Shown here: positions 27,453 to 36,784 of the stretch, one piece after another
Position numbering within the stretch: position 1 is the first letter of the stretch
Layout: each line of letters opens with the position of its first letter
Source of the DNA: Geomicrobium halophilum
Lineage (GTDB): Bacteria; Bacillota; Bacilli; Bacillales; Marinococcaceae
Direction of reading: 5' to 3'
Assembly (NCBI RefSeq): GCF_014207655.1
Contig: NZ_JACHHJ010000001.1
Location: 496,001-560,000, forward strand
DNA length: 64,000 nt
The notes under the pieces: model-generated
The model's input: only the letters and a program-made list of their open reading frames with translations
Databases searched by the model: none
What the model was told of the DNA's origin: nothing
Position numbers and translations under genes: made by a program

Positions 27453-30092
27453 ATGAAGCGTTTAACCGCAGCTGACGTACGTCAGCGATTTCTAGATTTT
27501 TTTCAAGAGAAAGGACACGATATTGAACCGAGTGCATCGCTTGTCCCCCATGAAGATCCTTCCTTGTTATGGATCAATAGCGGTGTAGCTACACTAAAAA
27601 AATATTTTGACGGCCGCATCGTGCCGGAGAACCCAAGAATTGTAAACGCACAAAAGTCCATTCGTACGAATGACATTGAAAACGTCGGCAAAACCGCTCG
27701 CCATCACACATTCTTTGAGATGCTCGGCAATTTCTCGATTGGCGATTATTTCAAAAAAGAAGCAATTGAGTGGGCTTGGGAATTTCTGACTGATGAACGG
27801 TGGATTGGGTTTGATCCAGAGCTGTTATCGGTGACTGTTCATCCGGAAGATGATGAAGCTTACCATTATTGGAAGGATAATATTGGTCTTCCTGAGGAGC
27901 GCATCATCCGGTTGGAAGAAAACTTTTGGGATATTGGCGAAGGCCCGAGTGGTCCCAATGCTGAGATCTTTTATGACCGCGGACCTGAATATGGAAGCGA
28001 TCCGAGTGACCCTGAACTCTATCCTGGCGGGGAGAATGAACGGTATCTGGAAATATGGAACCTTGTTTTTTCCCAATTTAATCATAACCCAGATGGAACC
28101 TACACACCTCTGCCAAGCCAAAATATTGATACGGGTCTAGGACTCGAGCGTCTCGTTTCAGTCATTCAGGAAACAAAAACGAACTTTGAAACTGATTTGT
28201 TCATGCCAATTATTAAAGAAACCGAAAATCTGACGAAAACCTCTTACGGTGAAAACGACCACTATGATTCGGCTTTCAAGGTGATCGCCGATCATGCTCG
28301 TACGGTTTCTTTTGCAGTCGCTGACGGTGCCTTGCCGTCCAATGAAGGAAGAGGTTATGTTCTGCGCCGATTGCTACGCCGTGCGGTCCGGTATGCTCAA
28401 TCGTTGGATATTGAAGATGCGTTTATGTATAAATTGGTTCCAACCATCGCTCATATCATGGAACCTTATTACCCGAACGTCAAAGAAAAAGAAACGTTCA
28501 TTCAAAAAGTGATTCGCAATGAAGAAGAGCGTTTTCATGAAACATTAAGCGATGGATTAGCGATTTTGAACAACTTAATTAAATGCGCAAAGGAATCCGA
28601 TCAGAGCCAGATTCATGGTGACGATGTCTTCCGTCTTTACGACACTTATGGGTTCCCCGTTGACCTAACGGAAGAATATGTCGTGGATGCTGGTTTATCT
28701 GTGGACCTTGAAGGCTTTGAACAGGCGATGTCTGCGCAACGTGAACGGGCAAGGGCTGCACGGAAAGAAGAAGATTCCATGCAAAGCCAAAGTGAAACCC
28801 TTCGTTCTCTGCATGATGCAAGCACGTTTGTGGGGTATGATCAAACAGAAGCGGTGTCAGCCGTACAGGCCATCGTTACTGGAGATGCTCGTGTCAATGA
28901 AATTCACGAAGAAGAAGAAGCTTTTGTCGTGCTTAAAGAAACCCCCTTTTACACAGAAAGCGGCGGACAAGTTTCTGACAAAGGCTGGTTATTGGCAGAT
29001 GGCTTGTGCGTCGAGGTCACCGATCTGAAACAGGCACCAAATGGACAGCCCCTTCACGTCGTACAGGTCAAAGAAGGTACGTTGGAATTGAACCAGGAAA
29101 TTAGCGCTATCATTAACAAGAGCGATCGTAATGCCATCACCAAAAACCACACGGCGACACACTTATTGCATCAGGCTCTCAAAGATGTCCTTGGTGATCA
29201 TGTCAATCAAGCAGGTTCTTATGTAGGGCCCGATCGACTTCGCTTTGACTTTTCTCATTTTGGGCCGGTCACAGCTGACGAATTACGAGAAATTGAAACG
29301 ATTGTTAATGAAAAAGCGACGGCTGCCCAGAATGTGTTTATTGAAGAAACTACACTTGAAGATGCAAAAGAAAAAGGAGCGATGGCACTCTTCGGTGAAA
29401 AATATGGGAGCCAAGTGCGTGTCGTTCATATTGGTGAGTACAGCATTGAACTATGCGGGGGATGTCACGTAGCGAACAGTGCTGAAATTGGCATATTCAA
29501 GGTCACTTCCGAATCTGGTATTGGAGCAGGGGTTCGAAGAATTGAAGCTGTGACAGGCCAGAGTGCATACAAGTATGTAGATGATGAAATACAGTTATTG
29601 GAACAAGTGAAAGGGCAATTAAAGGCAAAATCGAGCGCGGATGTACCGGTAAGAGTAGAGCAATTGCAACAAGATTTACGGGCAAAGGAAAGAGAAAATG
29701 AATCAATCGCAGCAAAGTTGGGGAATATGGAAGCTATGCAGTTATTAAACGACGTTCACGAGGTGAACGGAATCCCCGTCTTGGCAGGTCAACTTGATAA
29801 CAGCGATATGGACACGCTCCGAACAACAGCAGACCAATTAAAACAACAACTTTCCACAGGGATTATCGTGCTCGGAACTGCAAGAGAGGGGAAAGTGAAT
29901 ATTGTTTCAACCGTGAGTAAAGATTTAGTAGAAGATGGTTTTAAAGCGGGGGACATTGTCAAACAAGTGGCTGCCATTTGCGGCGGCGGCGGCGGCGGGC
30001 GCCCGGATATGGCCCAAGCGGGCGGAAAAAACCCGGAAAAACTCTCAGAAGCGATCGCTGCGGTAGACGAGATCATTGCTTCCATTTCATAA
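27453..30092 (+). CDS. alaS: Alanyl-tRNA synthetase
   Basis: An 879-residue enzyme. The N-terminal class II catalytic core includes [19 protein letters not shown] and [15 protein letters not shown]. The editing domain shows [11 protein letters not shown] and CGGCHV with the zinc-binding His and Cys residues. A coiled segment and the C-terminal Ala-specific domain with [17 protein letters not shown] follow. It attaches alanine to tRNA-Ala and removes mischarged serine and glycine. GGAGGAAG before ATG 27453 sets the start; the 14 earlier codons lie over the T-box terminator. Transcription is governed by the T-box leader. Confidence 0.97.
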   Translation: MKRLTAADVRQRFLDFFQEKGHDIEPSASLVPHEDPSLLWINSGVATLKKYFDGRIVPENPRIVNAQKSIRTNDIENVGKTARHHTFFEMLGNFSIGDYFKKEAIEWAWEFLTDERWIGFDPELLSVTVHPEDDEAYHYWKDNIGLPEERIIRLEENFWDIGEGPSGPNAEIFYDRGPEYGSDPSDPELYPGGENERYLEIWNLVFSQFNHNPDGTYTPLPSQNIDTGLGLERLVSVIQETKTNFETDLFMPIIKETENLTKTSYGENDHYDSAFKVIADHARTVSFAVADGALPSNEGRGYVLRRLLRRAVRYAQSLDIEDAFMYKLVPTIAHIMEPYYPNVKEKETFIQKVIRNEEERFHETLSDGLAILNNLIKCAKESDQSQIHGDDVFRLYDTYGFPVDLTEEYVVDAGLSVDLEGFEQAMSAQRERARAARKEEDSMQSQSETLRSLHDASTFVGYDQTEAVSAVQAIVTGDARVNEIHEEEEAFVVLKETPFYTESGGQVSDKGWLLADGLCVEVTDLKQAPNGQPLHVVQVKEGTLELNQEISAIINKSDRNAITKNHTATHLLHQALKDVLGDHVNQAGSYVGPDRLRFDFSHFGPVTADELREIETIVNEKATAAQNVFIEETTLEDAKEKGAMALFGEKYGSQVRVVHIGEYSIELCGGCHVANSAEIGIFKVTSESGIGAGVRRIEAVTGQSAYKYVDDEIQLLEQVKGQLKAKSSADVPVRVEQLQQDLRAKERENESIAAKLGNMEAMQLLNDVHEVNGIPVLAGQLDNSDMDTLRTTADQLKQQLSTGIIVLGTAREGKVNIVSTVSKDLVEDGFKAGDIVKQVAAICGGGGGGRPDMAQAGGKNPEKLSEAIAAVDEIIASIS

Positions 30093-30195
30093 TATCCTTA
30101 AATCATGTACAATAGTGGAAACGTATATATGGACGAATGTGTAATGGAAGCGATCGTTTCGTTCTGTGGATTTTAAGAAGCGAGGTGGACCTATA

Positions 30196-30468
30196 ATGGG
30201 CTCGAAAGATAACACGATGAAATTTAATGTGCAGGAAGAAGCGGCTAACGTCGATGTTAAAGAAGTGTTGATGAGTGTTCATAATGCACTTGATGAGAAA
30301 GGGTATAACCCTATTAACCAAATCGTTGGCTATTTATTGTCCGGAGATCCAGCCTATATTCCAAGGCATAACGATGCACGCACGCTTATTCGTCGCCTTG
30401 AAAGGGACGAGCTCATCGAGGAACTGGTTCGCAATTATTTACAACACGAAAAGAATAATGCAGAATGA
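30196..30468 (+). CDS. ireB: IreB-family regulatory phosphoprotein
   Basis: A 90-residue UPF0297 protein (B. subtilis YrzL, Enterococcus IreB). The segment [20 protein letters not shown], then [28 protein letters not shown], is diagnostic, with the Thr near the N-terminus that IreK-type kinases phosphorylate. GAGGTGG before ATG 30196 sets the start. It overlaps the next start by four bases (ATGA). It is found in the canonical alaS-ireB-yrrK order. Confidence 0.95.
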   Translation: MGSKDNTMKFNVQEEAANVDVKEVLMSVHNALDEKGYNPINQIVGYLLSGDPAYIPRHNDARTLIRRLERDELIEELVRNYLQHEKNNAE

Positions 30469-30887
30469 AAGTTCTCGGGCTTGACGTTGGAGACAGACGA
30501 ATCGGTGTAGCCGTGAGCGATGCCTTGGGTCTTACGGCCCAAGGTCTTGAAACTGTCGCTGTCAAAGGTCATGAGGCAACGGTTGATCGTATTTTACAAA
30601 TCGTCGAGGACCATGAGGCACAACGCATCATCGTTGGATTACCGAAGAACATGGATGGGAGCATCGGCCCGCGTGCTGAGAAGTCAAAGCAATTCGCCGC
30701 CTTGCTTGAAAAGGGCTCACGGGTACCTGTACAATTCTGGGACGAACGTTTAACGACGAAAGCTGCAGAAAGGACATTAATTTCGGCAGATGTTAGTCGA
30801 AAGAAACGTAAAAAAGTAGTGGATAAAATGGCTGCCGTGCTTATTTTGCAAGGATTTCTTGATCATGCAGCCCGCCATTCTAAATGA
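30465..30887 (+). CDS. Pre-16S rRNA nuclease / YqgF-RuvX family
   Basis: A 140-residue RNase H-fold protein. It opens with [20 protein letters not shown], and has [20 protein letters not shown] and [15 protein letters not shown], the metal-binding Asp/Glu motifs of the YqgF family. Members mature the 5' end of 16S rRNA and were earlier called Holliday junction resolvases. It is coupled to ireB by ATGA overlap. Confidence 0.95.
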   Translation: MKVLGLDVGDRRIGVAVSDALGLTAQGLETVAVKGHEATVDRILQIVEDHEAQRIIVGLPKNMDGSIGPRAEKSKQFAALLEKGSRVPVQFWDERLTTKAAERTLISADVSRKKRKKVVDKMAAVLILQGFLDHAARHSK

Positions 30888-30898
30888 GGTGAAAAAAT

Positions 30899-31222
30899 AT
30901 GGCAGAAGAAGAAAATGAGCGAATCATTATTCCTGATGAAGATGGGAATGAACATGTGTTTGAGGTTCTATTTACTTTTGATGTAGACGAGACAGAGAAG
31001 TCTTATATGGTTGTAACTCCTGTTGAAGATGAGGAACAACATGAAGGGGAAGAAGTTGAGATCTTCGCCTTTCAATACGAAGAATCAAGCGATGAGCCTT
31101 CTGGCTTTTCCCTTCATGCCATTGAATCGGACAGCGAATGGGAAATGGTTGAAGAGATGATTGCGACGATGTTGGACGATGATGAAACGCTGCACGTTGA
31201 AGGAGAAGATCATCAACATTAA
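30899..31222 (+). CDS. DUF1292 family protein (YrzB-like)
   Basis: A 107-residue acidic protein with IIIPDEDGNEHVFEVLFTFD, then YMVVTPVEDEEQ and EIFAFQYEE, typical of DUF1292/YrzB. No enzyme motif. GAGGTGAAAA precedes ATG 30899. Conserved position after yrrK; molecular role unknown in the family. The Asp/Glu-rich tail is longer than usual. Confidence 0.9.
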   Translation: MAEEENERIIIPDEDGNEHVFEVLFTFDVDETEKSYMVVTPVEDEEQHEGEEVEIFAFQYEESSDEPSGFSLHAIESDSEWEMVEEMIATMLDDDETLHVEGEDHQH

Positions 31223-31237
31223 CGTTTAAGCGACTGA

Positions 31238-31275
31238 GGCCCGGCCGTGGCATGACGCGGACCGGGTATCATTTT
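31238..31275 (+). terminator. Terminator-like hairpin after yrzB
   Basis: CCCGGCCG and CGCGGACCGGG can pair around TGGCATGA, with TATCATTTTATT after it. The stem is imperfect. Confidence 0.5.
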
Positions 31276-31389
31276 ATTGCATATTACTTAGAATTGAACC
31301 ATTATACTTGAATTCCTAAAGGTGTGTGTAATAAAGGGGACAAGAAAGCCGAGTCCATTCGAGAGAATGCAGCCACAGCTTGTTATTTA

Positions 31390-31505
31390 GGCATACACTC
31401 TTCACGAAGAGAGTTCCCAGGAGCGAAACGTTAGCTGGCTGCTAGGTAGCTAATCCCTCGCACGAACGAGAGAAAGCTTTTTCGTTTTCGAGGAAGCTTC
31501 CCAGG
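31390..31505 (-). repeat. Possible decayed copy E of the modular repeat
   Basis: AGGAGCGAAACGTTAGCTGG followed by CTCGCACGAACGAGAG and AAAGCTTTTTCG resembles the reverse complement of module 1 (CCAGCTGACGTTTCGCTTCC, CTTCGTGCGAAGA, CTTTTTC). Ends are not clear. Lies in the gap before mltG. Confidence 0.4.
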
Positions 31506-31547
31506 CGTTCATCCTCTGATAAGGAGATGGGAAGAGGGGGTATATCA

Positions 31548-32705
31548 TTGAGTGATGAACATAGGCAGGATGAAATCAGTAAGACGAAAAAAGATCGTGT
31601 GCAAACGTCACGAAAAGTACGGCGAATTGTGCTCGTGATGATCCTGGTTCTTATTGGTTTAGTCCTGATCGGAGTTCTATCCGGGTTTTTATATGTTCGT
31701 GCGGCTGTCAGCCCTATGGATGAAAACGATGACACTCCAATTAAAATCGAAATACCGAGTGGCGCGACGATTTCTAGCATTGGGGAAACGTTAGAGGACG
31801 AAAATCTGGTTACAAATAGCACTTTTTTCCGTTATTATGCCCGTTATCGAAATTTCACAGGCTTCCAGGCAGGTACTCATGAATTGAACAGAACGATGGA
31901 TATTGAAGAAATTATGGAATCACTGCAAGAGGGGACTTCCGCTCGAGAATATGAACTTTCATATCTTATACCTGAAGGTTGGTGGCTAGAGGATATTGCC
32001 AATACGATCGCGGAAGAATCCAATCATAGCATGGAAGATGTCATGGCTTTGCTTGATGATGAGGAATACGCGGAAGGCTTGGTAGAAGAGTATAGTTTGT
32101 TAACGGAAGATATTTTAAATGAGGACATCCGTTATCCTCTGGAAGGTTATCTTTTCCCTGCCACTTACGGATTTGTTGAACAAGACACACCACTTAATGA
32201 GATCGTCGAATCGATGCTTACGCAAACGTTTGACGTCTACCGGGGAGTGTTACAGAACGTTGACAATGAAGAGGATCTAGGTCTCCACGAAGTGTTAACG
32301 TTAGCTTCGATCGTGGAACGGGAAGCCCAAACACCGGAAGATCGCCGTCTGATTTCTGGTGTCCTGCATAACCGTCTTGATGAAGGCATGCAGCTTGAAG
32401 TTGATCCAACGGTGGCATATGCACAAGGAGAACACCTATATATGACCTCTCTTGAGGATACCGGGATCGATGACCCTTATAATACGTATCAAAACTCAGG
32501 GCTTCCGCCAGGACCCATCGCAAGTCCGGGTGAGGATGCAATTCTTTCCGTGTTTGAACCTGAAGACAGTGACTACCTTTATTTCTATGCTCGTGTACAC
32601 GGAGAAGTTATCTACTCGGAAACGTTTGAAGAGCATAGCGCTGTTCATGAAGAATACCGTGACGAATGGATTGAGGCCCGAGAGGAAGAGGAATCTGAAA
32701 GATGA
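31548..32705 (+). CDS. mltG: Endolytic transglycosylase MltG
   Basis: A YceG-like protein of about 385 residues: cytoplasmic basic N-terminus, one membrane segment (IVLVMILVLIGLVLIGVLSG), a LysM-like subdomain (IPSGATISSIGETLED) and the catalytic region with EGYLFPATYGF, LASIVEREAQ containing the catalytic Glu, and DPTVAYAQGE. It cuts nascent glycan strands and sets peptidoglycan chain length. TTG 31548 is preferred as start because AGAGGGGG is well placed; ATG 31527 abuts AAGGAG with no spacing. The tail overlaps trmR by four bases. The C-terminus is very acidic. Confidence 0.93.
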   Translation: MSDEHRQDEISKTKKDRVQTSRKVRRIVLVMILVLIGLVLIGVLSGFLYVRAAVSPMDENDDTPIKIEIPSGATISSIGETLEDENLVTNSTFFRYYARYRNFTGFQAGTHELNRTMDIEEIMESLQEGTSAREYELSYLIPEGWWLEDIANTIAEESNHSMEDVMALLDDEEYAEGLVEEYSLLTEDILNEDIRYPLEGYLFPATYGFVEQDTPLNEIVESMLTQTFDVYRGVLQNVDNEEDLGLHEVLTLASIVEREAQTPEDRRLISGVLHNRLDEGMQLEVDPTVAYAQGEHLYMTSLEDTGIDDPYNTYQNSGLPPGPIASPGEDAILSVFEPEDSDYLYFYARVHGEVIYSETFEEHSAVHEEYRDEWIEAREEEESER

Positions 32706-33340
32706 AAGATCGCAACCTGGAATACTTGCAATCATTAAGGAAAGATACACCCATTTTGCAGGTTGAAAAGATGCGTGCATACGCAGAAAAAGAAAACATT
32801 CCAATTTTAGAAGAAGAAAGCATGGAGCTCTTATTACAAGTTATGGATCTTGTAAATGCCCAGCATGTATTGGAAATCGGAAGTGCCATCGGTTACTCTG
32901 CGTTGCGAATCGCAGCAAGCGGAAATGACAGAAGGGTGACAACCATCGAACGTGATGCCGATCGATACCATCAAGCCGAATCATTTTTAGGTGGTACGTG
33001 TTATAATGACGACATCTCGCTTCTATATGGAGATGCCTTTGATTTTGAGAAGGTTCTAGAAGAGCACAAACCTTACGATGCGTTGTTTATTGACGCATCC
33101 AAAGGGCATAATCAAGCGTTTGTAAATACATTTTCTCCCATGTTGAAGACTGGGGGAGTGATGGTTATTGACAACGTATTATTTAAAGGATGGGTGGCAC
33201 GCCCTGAAGAGGCACCTCCCCGGTTGCAGCCGCTCGCAAGAAAACTTCGGGACTTTAACGAGTGGCTTTTGGAGCACCCCCATTTTTGCACGCGCATTCA
33301 TCCAATTGGGGATGGGATAGCCATTAGTATCAAGCGATAA
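32702..33340 (+). CDS. SAM-dependent O-methyltransferase, TrmR (YrrM)-like
   Basis: A 212-residue class I methyltransferase: VLEIGSAIGYSALRIA (SAM-binding), VTTIERDADRYHQAESFL, YDALFIDASKGHNQAFVNTF and GGVMVIDNVLFKGWV. It matches the TrmR/YrrM family, which methylates 5-hydroxyuridine at the tRNA wobble base to 5-methoxyuridine. The start overlaps mltG by ATGA. In B. subtilis the hydroxylation genes trhP1/trhP2 (yrrN, yrrO) follow; here greA comes next. Confidence 0.9.
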   Translation: MKDRNLEYLQSLRKDTPILQVEKMRAYAEKENIPILEEESMELLLQVMDLVNAQHVLEIGSAIGYSALRIAASGNDRRVTTIERDADRYHQAESFLGGTCYNDDISLLYGDAFDFEKVLEEHKPYDALFIDASKGHNQAFVNTFSPMLKTGGVMVIDNVLFKGWVARPEEAPPRLQPLARKLRDFNEWLLEHPHFCTRIHPIGDGIAISIKR

Positions 33341-33367
33341 TTGAAAGGCAGTTTTTCAAAAAAAGAA

Positions 33368-33396
33368 TTGTATTTTTAACATTACCTGCGTATGAT
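33368..33396 (+). promoter_or_regulatory. Promoter of greA
   Basis: TTGTAT at 33368 and TATGAT at 33391 with a 17-base spacer. Confidence 0.55.
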
Positions 33397-33429
33397 ATAA
33401 GGCAGATAATGGGATAAGTCGTAGATATT

Positions 33430-33467
33430 GGGAGGAAAGTGAGGGAATCCCTTGCTTTCTTCTTCCC
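33430..33467 (+). promoter_or_regulatory. Long hairpin in the greA leader
   Basis: GGGAGGAAAG pairs with CTTTCTTCTTCCC around an inner AGGG/CCCT stem. No U-run follows. It sits 38 bases before greA, in its untranslated leader. Confidence 0.4.
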
Positions 33468-33505
33468 TGTAGGTAAGTATTGTAGACTCTAGAGGAGTGA
33501 GAAAA

Positions 33506-33979
33506 ATGGCGGAAACCAAAAAGTATTATATGACACAAGATGGCCTGAAAAAGTTAGAAGAAGAGTTGGAATATCTGAAAACGACGAGACGTCAGGAAGT
33601 CGTGGAACGTATAAAAGTTGCCCGTGATTTCGGGGATTTATCCGAGAACTCGGAGTATGATGCAGCGAAAGATGACCAAGCATTTGTAGAGGGACGTATC
33701 GGCCAAGTCGAGAACATGATTCGTAATGCGGAGATTATTGAAGATAATGGTGATACGAACGAAGTGAACTTAGGGAATTCCGTAACCTTTAAAGAGCTGC
33801 CTGACGGGGATGAAGAAGTTTATACGATCGTTGGAAGCGCTGAATCAGATCCATTAGAAGGAAAAATTTCCAACGATTCTCCAATGGCCCAAAGTCTGAT
33901 AGGCCGGCGTGTCGGAGAAAAAGTGACTGTTACAACACCGGGCGGGGACATGGAAGTTGAAATTGTTGGCATTGAATAG
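33506..33979 (+). CDS. greA: Transcription elongation factor GreA
   Basis: A 157-residue GreA: N-terminal coiled coil with the tip motif [20 protein letters not shown] (the acidic tip reaches the polymerase active site) and a C-terminal FKBP-like domain ([32 protein letters not shown]). It rescues stalled RNA polymerase by transcript cleavage. AGAGGAGTGAG before ATG 33506 sets the start. Separate promoter from trmR. Confidence 0.97.
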   Translation: MAETKKYYMTQDGLKKLEEELEYLKTTRRQEVVERIKVARDFGDLSENSEYDAAKDDQAFVEGRIGQVENMIRNAEIIEDNGDTNEVNLGNSVTFKELPDGDEEVYTIVGSAESDPLEGKISNDSPMAQSLIGRRVGEKVTVTTPGGDMEVEIVGIE

Positions 33980-34101
33980 ATGCTGAATAAGTAATAGAAT
34001 GTAAGCCAATGGAACCTATCTTTTTATGTATAAAAGTGATATTCTCCATAATGTTAGGCTAGAAACTTAAAATTTAATTATAGACCAAAAAGGTGATTGT
34101 A

Positions 34102-34851
34102 ATGGATGGTCCAAACCCTAATTTTCAAATGGAGAGTCGTAAAGATTTACGCAAACGTAAAACGATGAATCGTGTGCTGAACATTTCAATTGGTGTTGTA
34201 GTTGTACTCATTGCCTTCTTTTTGTATGCCTTACTATTTGGAGATGACGGCGAACCTGTCGCGGATGAAGATGCGGTTGAAGAAGATAATGTGGAAGACG
34301 ATGAGAGTGAACAAGACGAAGATGGGTTTGAGGTTGACTCGGATCAAGAGGCACCAGCTCCAGAAGAAACGCCTGATATAGGTGGTAATGAGGAAGACGA
34401 AGAGAACGAAGGCGTAAATGATGACCAAAATGGCACTGAATCGGAAGAGGGAGACGAAGGCATAAACGATGGTCAAAATGGCACTGAACCAGAAGAGGGA
34501 GATGAAGAGGAAGAAGGACAAGAAGAAGAGCAAGAAGAAGAGCAAGAAGAAAGTACCGGCTTATCACCTCCACAATCTCCTCCTGAAGACGGTGACTTTG
34601 AACCGATTGGTACTGAGCAGGAAAACTTCGTTGATAATTTTGACTCTGATAGCCAGAACTGGACAGAAATGGTAATGGCAATGGAGTATGCCACGGGTGT
34701 TCCTGAAGAAGATTGGTCACATATCGAATGGTTGGGCGGAGACGGCCCTGGTGGCGCTGAAGGGACATTTCAGCATGAAGACGGCTCTGAGTATACCGTG
34801 ACAATGGAATGGGTAGACGGCGAAGGCTGGATGCCGACGAATGTAGAATAA
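34102..34851 (+). CDS. YrrS-like (DUF1510) membrane protein with acidic linker
   Basis: A 249-residue protein: basic N-terminus (SRKDLRKRKTMNRVLN), one membrane segment (ISIGVVVVLIAFFLYALLF), a roughly 120-residue Asp/Glu/Gly/Asn linker containing a 16-residue tandem repeat, and a C-terminal DUF1510-type domain (SQNWTEMVMAMEYATGVPEEDW, GTFQHEDGSEYTVTMEWVDG). The C-terminal domain would lie outside the membrane. YrrS follows greA in B. subtilis too, which supports the call. AGGTGATT precedes ATG 34102. Function unknown. Confidence 0.85.
   Translation: MDGPNPNFQMESRKDLRKRKTMNRVLNISIGVVVVLIAFFLYALLFGDDGEPVADEDAVEEDNVEDDESEQDEDGFEVDSDQEAPAPEETPDIGGNEEDEENEGVNDDQNGTESEEGDEGINDGQNGTEPEEGDEEEEGQEEEQEEEQEESTGLSPPQSPPEDGDFEPIGTEQENFVDNFDSDSQNWTEMVMAMEYATGVPEEDWSHIEWLGGDGPGGAEGTFQHEDGSEYTVTMEWVDGEGWMPTNVE
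34408..34503 (+). repeat. 48-bp tandem duplication in the YrrS-like gene
   Basis: Units 34408-34455 and 34456-34503 each encode a 16-residue acidic block of pattern EGxNDxQNGTExEEGD. They differ at eight or so bases. It lengthens the acidic linker. Confidence 0.9.
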
Positions 34852-34860
34852 AGAGACAAG

Positions 34861-34895
34861 AAAGCCTGAGAGCCGACTGCGGTCTCAGGCTTTTC
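34861..34895 (+). terminator. Terminator between yrrS-like gene and mtnN
   Basis: AAAGCCTGAGA and TCTCAGGCTTTT pair, with inner CCG/CGG, and end in the T-run. Confidence 0.85.
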
Positions 34896-34919
34896 ATTAG
34901 TTTGGAGGAATCAAAGAGA

Positions 34920-35609
34920 ATGAAATATGGAATTATTGGTGCAATGAAAGAAGAAGTGGAAACCCTCGCCAGTAAAATGAAACCAGTTTCAGAAGTAGAA
35001 AAGGGCGGCTGTGTTTTCTATGAAGGGCTGCTTTTCGGTCATGAAGTTGTTCTTATGCTCTCGGGCATTGGAAAAGTAAATGCGGCCATCGGTACAACCT
35101 TAATGATCGATAACCATCAACCGGATGTGATCATCAATACAGGTGTAGCCGGTGGATTTGATGAAACGATGAGTATAGGAGATCTCGTTATTTCTACTGA
35201 GGTTTGCTACAACGACGTTGACGCTACGGGTTTTGGGTATGCATTTGGGCAAGTTCCTGCGATGCCGGCGGTGTACAAAGCCGATGAACAGGTGATTAAG
35301 AGAGCTGAAGCAGCTGCGAAGCGGGCGGCGTTTGAAACACGCAGCGGCCTCGTCCTTTCCGGTGACTCATTTATAAGTGATGAATCGCTTGTTGCGGATC
35401 TGCGAACGACGTTTCCTCATGCGAAGTGTTCAGAGATGGAAGCTGGAGCAATTGCACAAGTCTGCTATCGCTTTCAAACTCCTTTTGTTATTGTACGGGC
35501 ACTCAGTGATATTGTCGGTAAAGAAGCCTTAGAGTCCTACGAAAGGTTTCTTGAAAAAGCAGCAGATCAATCAGCGGATATGGTCATTGCTTTTCTCGAT
35601 GAAACATAA
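34920..35609 (+). CDS. mtnN: 5'-methylthioadenosine/S-adenosylhomocysteine nucleosidase
   Basis: A 229-residue nucleosidase of the PNP/UDP fold. Opening MKYGIIGAMKEEVETLASKM, LMLSGIGKVNAAIGTTLMID, INTGVAGGFDETMSIGDLVI, SGDSFISD, EMEAGAIAQVCY and VRALSDIVGKE hold the purine-binding and catalytic Glu/Asp residues. It cleaves adenine from MTA and SAH, serving methyl-donor recycling. GGAGGAA before ATG 34920 sets the start; the longer frame overlaps the terminator. Confidence 0.96.
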   Translation: MKYGIIGAMKEEVETLASKMKPVSEVEKGGCVFYEGLLFGHEVVLMLSGIGKVNAAIGTTLMIDNHQPDVIINTGVAGGFDETMSIGDLVISTEVCYNDVDATGFGYAFGQVPAMPAVYKADEQVIKRAEAAAKRAAFETRSGLVLSGDSFISDESLVADLRTTFPHAKCSEMEAGAIAQVCYRFQTPFVIVRALSDIVGKEALESYERFLEKAADQSADMVIAFLDET

Positions 35610-35729
35610 AATATTTCTATTCTTTTGGTGCTCTGATAGAAAGAGTAAAAACAGATGGAGCCAATGCAATGGAGCGATGCTATGAAAGATGGCTGATCCT
35701 ATTTCAATATAACGAATGATTTTCCTCGG

Positions 35730-35760
35730 TGGAACCGAATAGACGAAGAGTTCGGCTCCA
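35730..35760 (+). terminator. Hairpin downstream of mtnN
   Basis: TGGAACCGAA and TTCGGCTCCA pair with one mismatch. No clear T-run. It lies in the convergent gap between mtnN and the Nudix gene. Confidence 0.4.
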
Positions 35761-35836
35761 TGAGGGGCATCTGGCTTCGGTTTCACCTTACGTGTCAAGT
35801 GAACGAAGGAGCAGCATAAAAGCAACAGCAATGAGA

Positions 35837-36460
35837 TTATGTTGCTAAAGCGCCTACGCGTAGAAAATGTTGGAGAATGCGCGCAGTAAGCCCCCAAATG
35901 TGTTTCCCTTTGTATTCATAAAAAATTTCCGGTAACCGGGTCTGTCGGAATGGGTAGTCTTTTCCACCCGGAATTTTTTCATAAGGAAAATCCTCAGGTA
36001 ATTCCGCTTTCGAGGAAATCGTATACACTTCCGGTTTTTGATTGAGGAGCGCATCGATGGGAACGGTAAACAATTCCTCCACCTCGTCATTAGGAGCGAA
36101 TGAAGTATCTGTAAGCGAGAAAACATGAGGATGAATAACAATTCCATAAGGCATCATCCATTTATCCAGGGAAGCAATATGAGTGGCATCGAGACGTTTA
36201 ATCCCCGTTTCTTCACACAGTTCCCGGACGGCAGTTTCTGCTGAATTCAGATCTTGTTCTTCCATTTTCCCGCCGGGAAAGCAAATATCTCCTGGTTGAT
36301 TTTTCAAATGGTAGCTCCTCGTTTGAAAAAGCAAGGAGGGTTTCTGATTTTCAAGGACAATAGGTAATGCGACTGCGGAATGTTGCGCCTCACTTTCACC
36401 AATAATTCCACCTTCATGCTTTTTTAATCGGGCAAAAATCTGGTTTATTTGTTCAGACAT
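35837..36460 (-). CDS. Nudix hydrolase, CoA pyrophosphatase-like
   Basis: A 207-residue Nudix protein. LLFQTRSYHLKNQPGDICFP precedes GGKMEEQDLNSAETAVRELC and EETGI, together the UPF0035-plus-Nudix pattern of CoA diphosphatases (NudL/YeaB/Pcd1 type). It would cleave CoA to phosphopantetheine and 3',5'-ADP. ATG 36460 is chosen; an in-frame GTG at 36472 touches the AAGAAGGGG ribosome site too closely. Single gene. Confidence 0.9.
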   Translation of the reverse strand: MSEQINQIFARLKKHEGGIIGESEAQHSAVALPIVLENQKPSLLFQTRSYHLKNQPGDICFPGGKMEEQDLNSAETAVRELCEETGIKRLDATHIASLDKWMMPYGIVIHPHVFSLTDTSFAPNDEVEELFTVPIDALLNQKPEVYTISSKAELPEDFPYEKIPGGKDYPFRQTRLPEIFYEYKGKHIWGLTARILQHFLRVGALAT

Positions 36461-36553
36461 CGTAACGTTCACCCCTTCTTTTTTTAGTGTAGCACTTCTT
36501 CAAGTTTGATGTTCGTCGATTTGTGGAACAATCATAATAAAGAGGTGATCAAT

Positions 36554-36748
36554 ATGAACCGGAAAAATCGTAAGGAACATGATCCGTTAAGAGTTGAAGG
36601 AGAAGGAAAGGCAAAATTTAAGCCCGGGCCTGAAGAGGATACCGATGATATGCTTGAGGACCCAATTCCAGATGAGGAACTTAAATATAATGAGCGTGAG
36701 GAAAAAGACAAGCGAAAATCAAAAAATGACTCCTTGTCAGAGGAGTAA
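36554..36748 (+). CDS. 64-residue charged protein of unknown function
   Basis: ATG 36554 behind AGAGGTGATC opens a highly charged small protein (EHDPLRVEGEGKAKFKPGPE, then DEELKYNEREEKDKRKSK) without hydrophobic segments or Cys. A strong terminator follows. The ribosome site and terminator support a real gene; no family recognised. Confidence 0.6.
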   Translation: MNRKNRKEHDPLRVEGEGKAKFKPGPEEDTDDMLEDPIPDEELKYNEREEKDKRKSKNDSLSEE

Positions 36749-36752
36749 TACG

Positions 36753-36780
36753 GAAGCGTTGCGTGATTGCGCAACGCTTC
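36753..36780 (+). terminator. Bidirectional terminator
   Basis: GAAGCGTTGCG and CGCAACGCTTC pair perfectly around TGATTG. It separates two convergent genes. Confidence 0.75.
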
Positions 36781-36784
36781 GCGT

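Noticed and set aside
34408-34503. Possible CRISPR-like direct repeat
   Set aside because: Only two adjacent units with no spacers, in frame within a coding gene.
34208-34897. Long minus-strand frame of 229 residues rich in Leu, His and Arg
   Set aside because: It is the antisense shadow of the acidic YrrS-like gene, which has a ribosome site, membrane segment and family domain.
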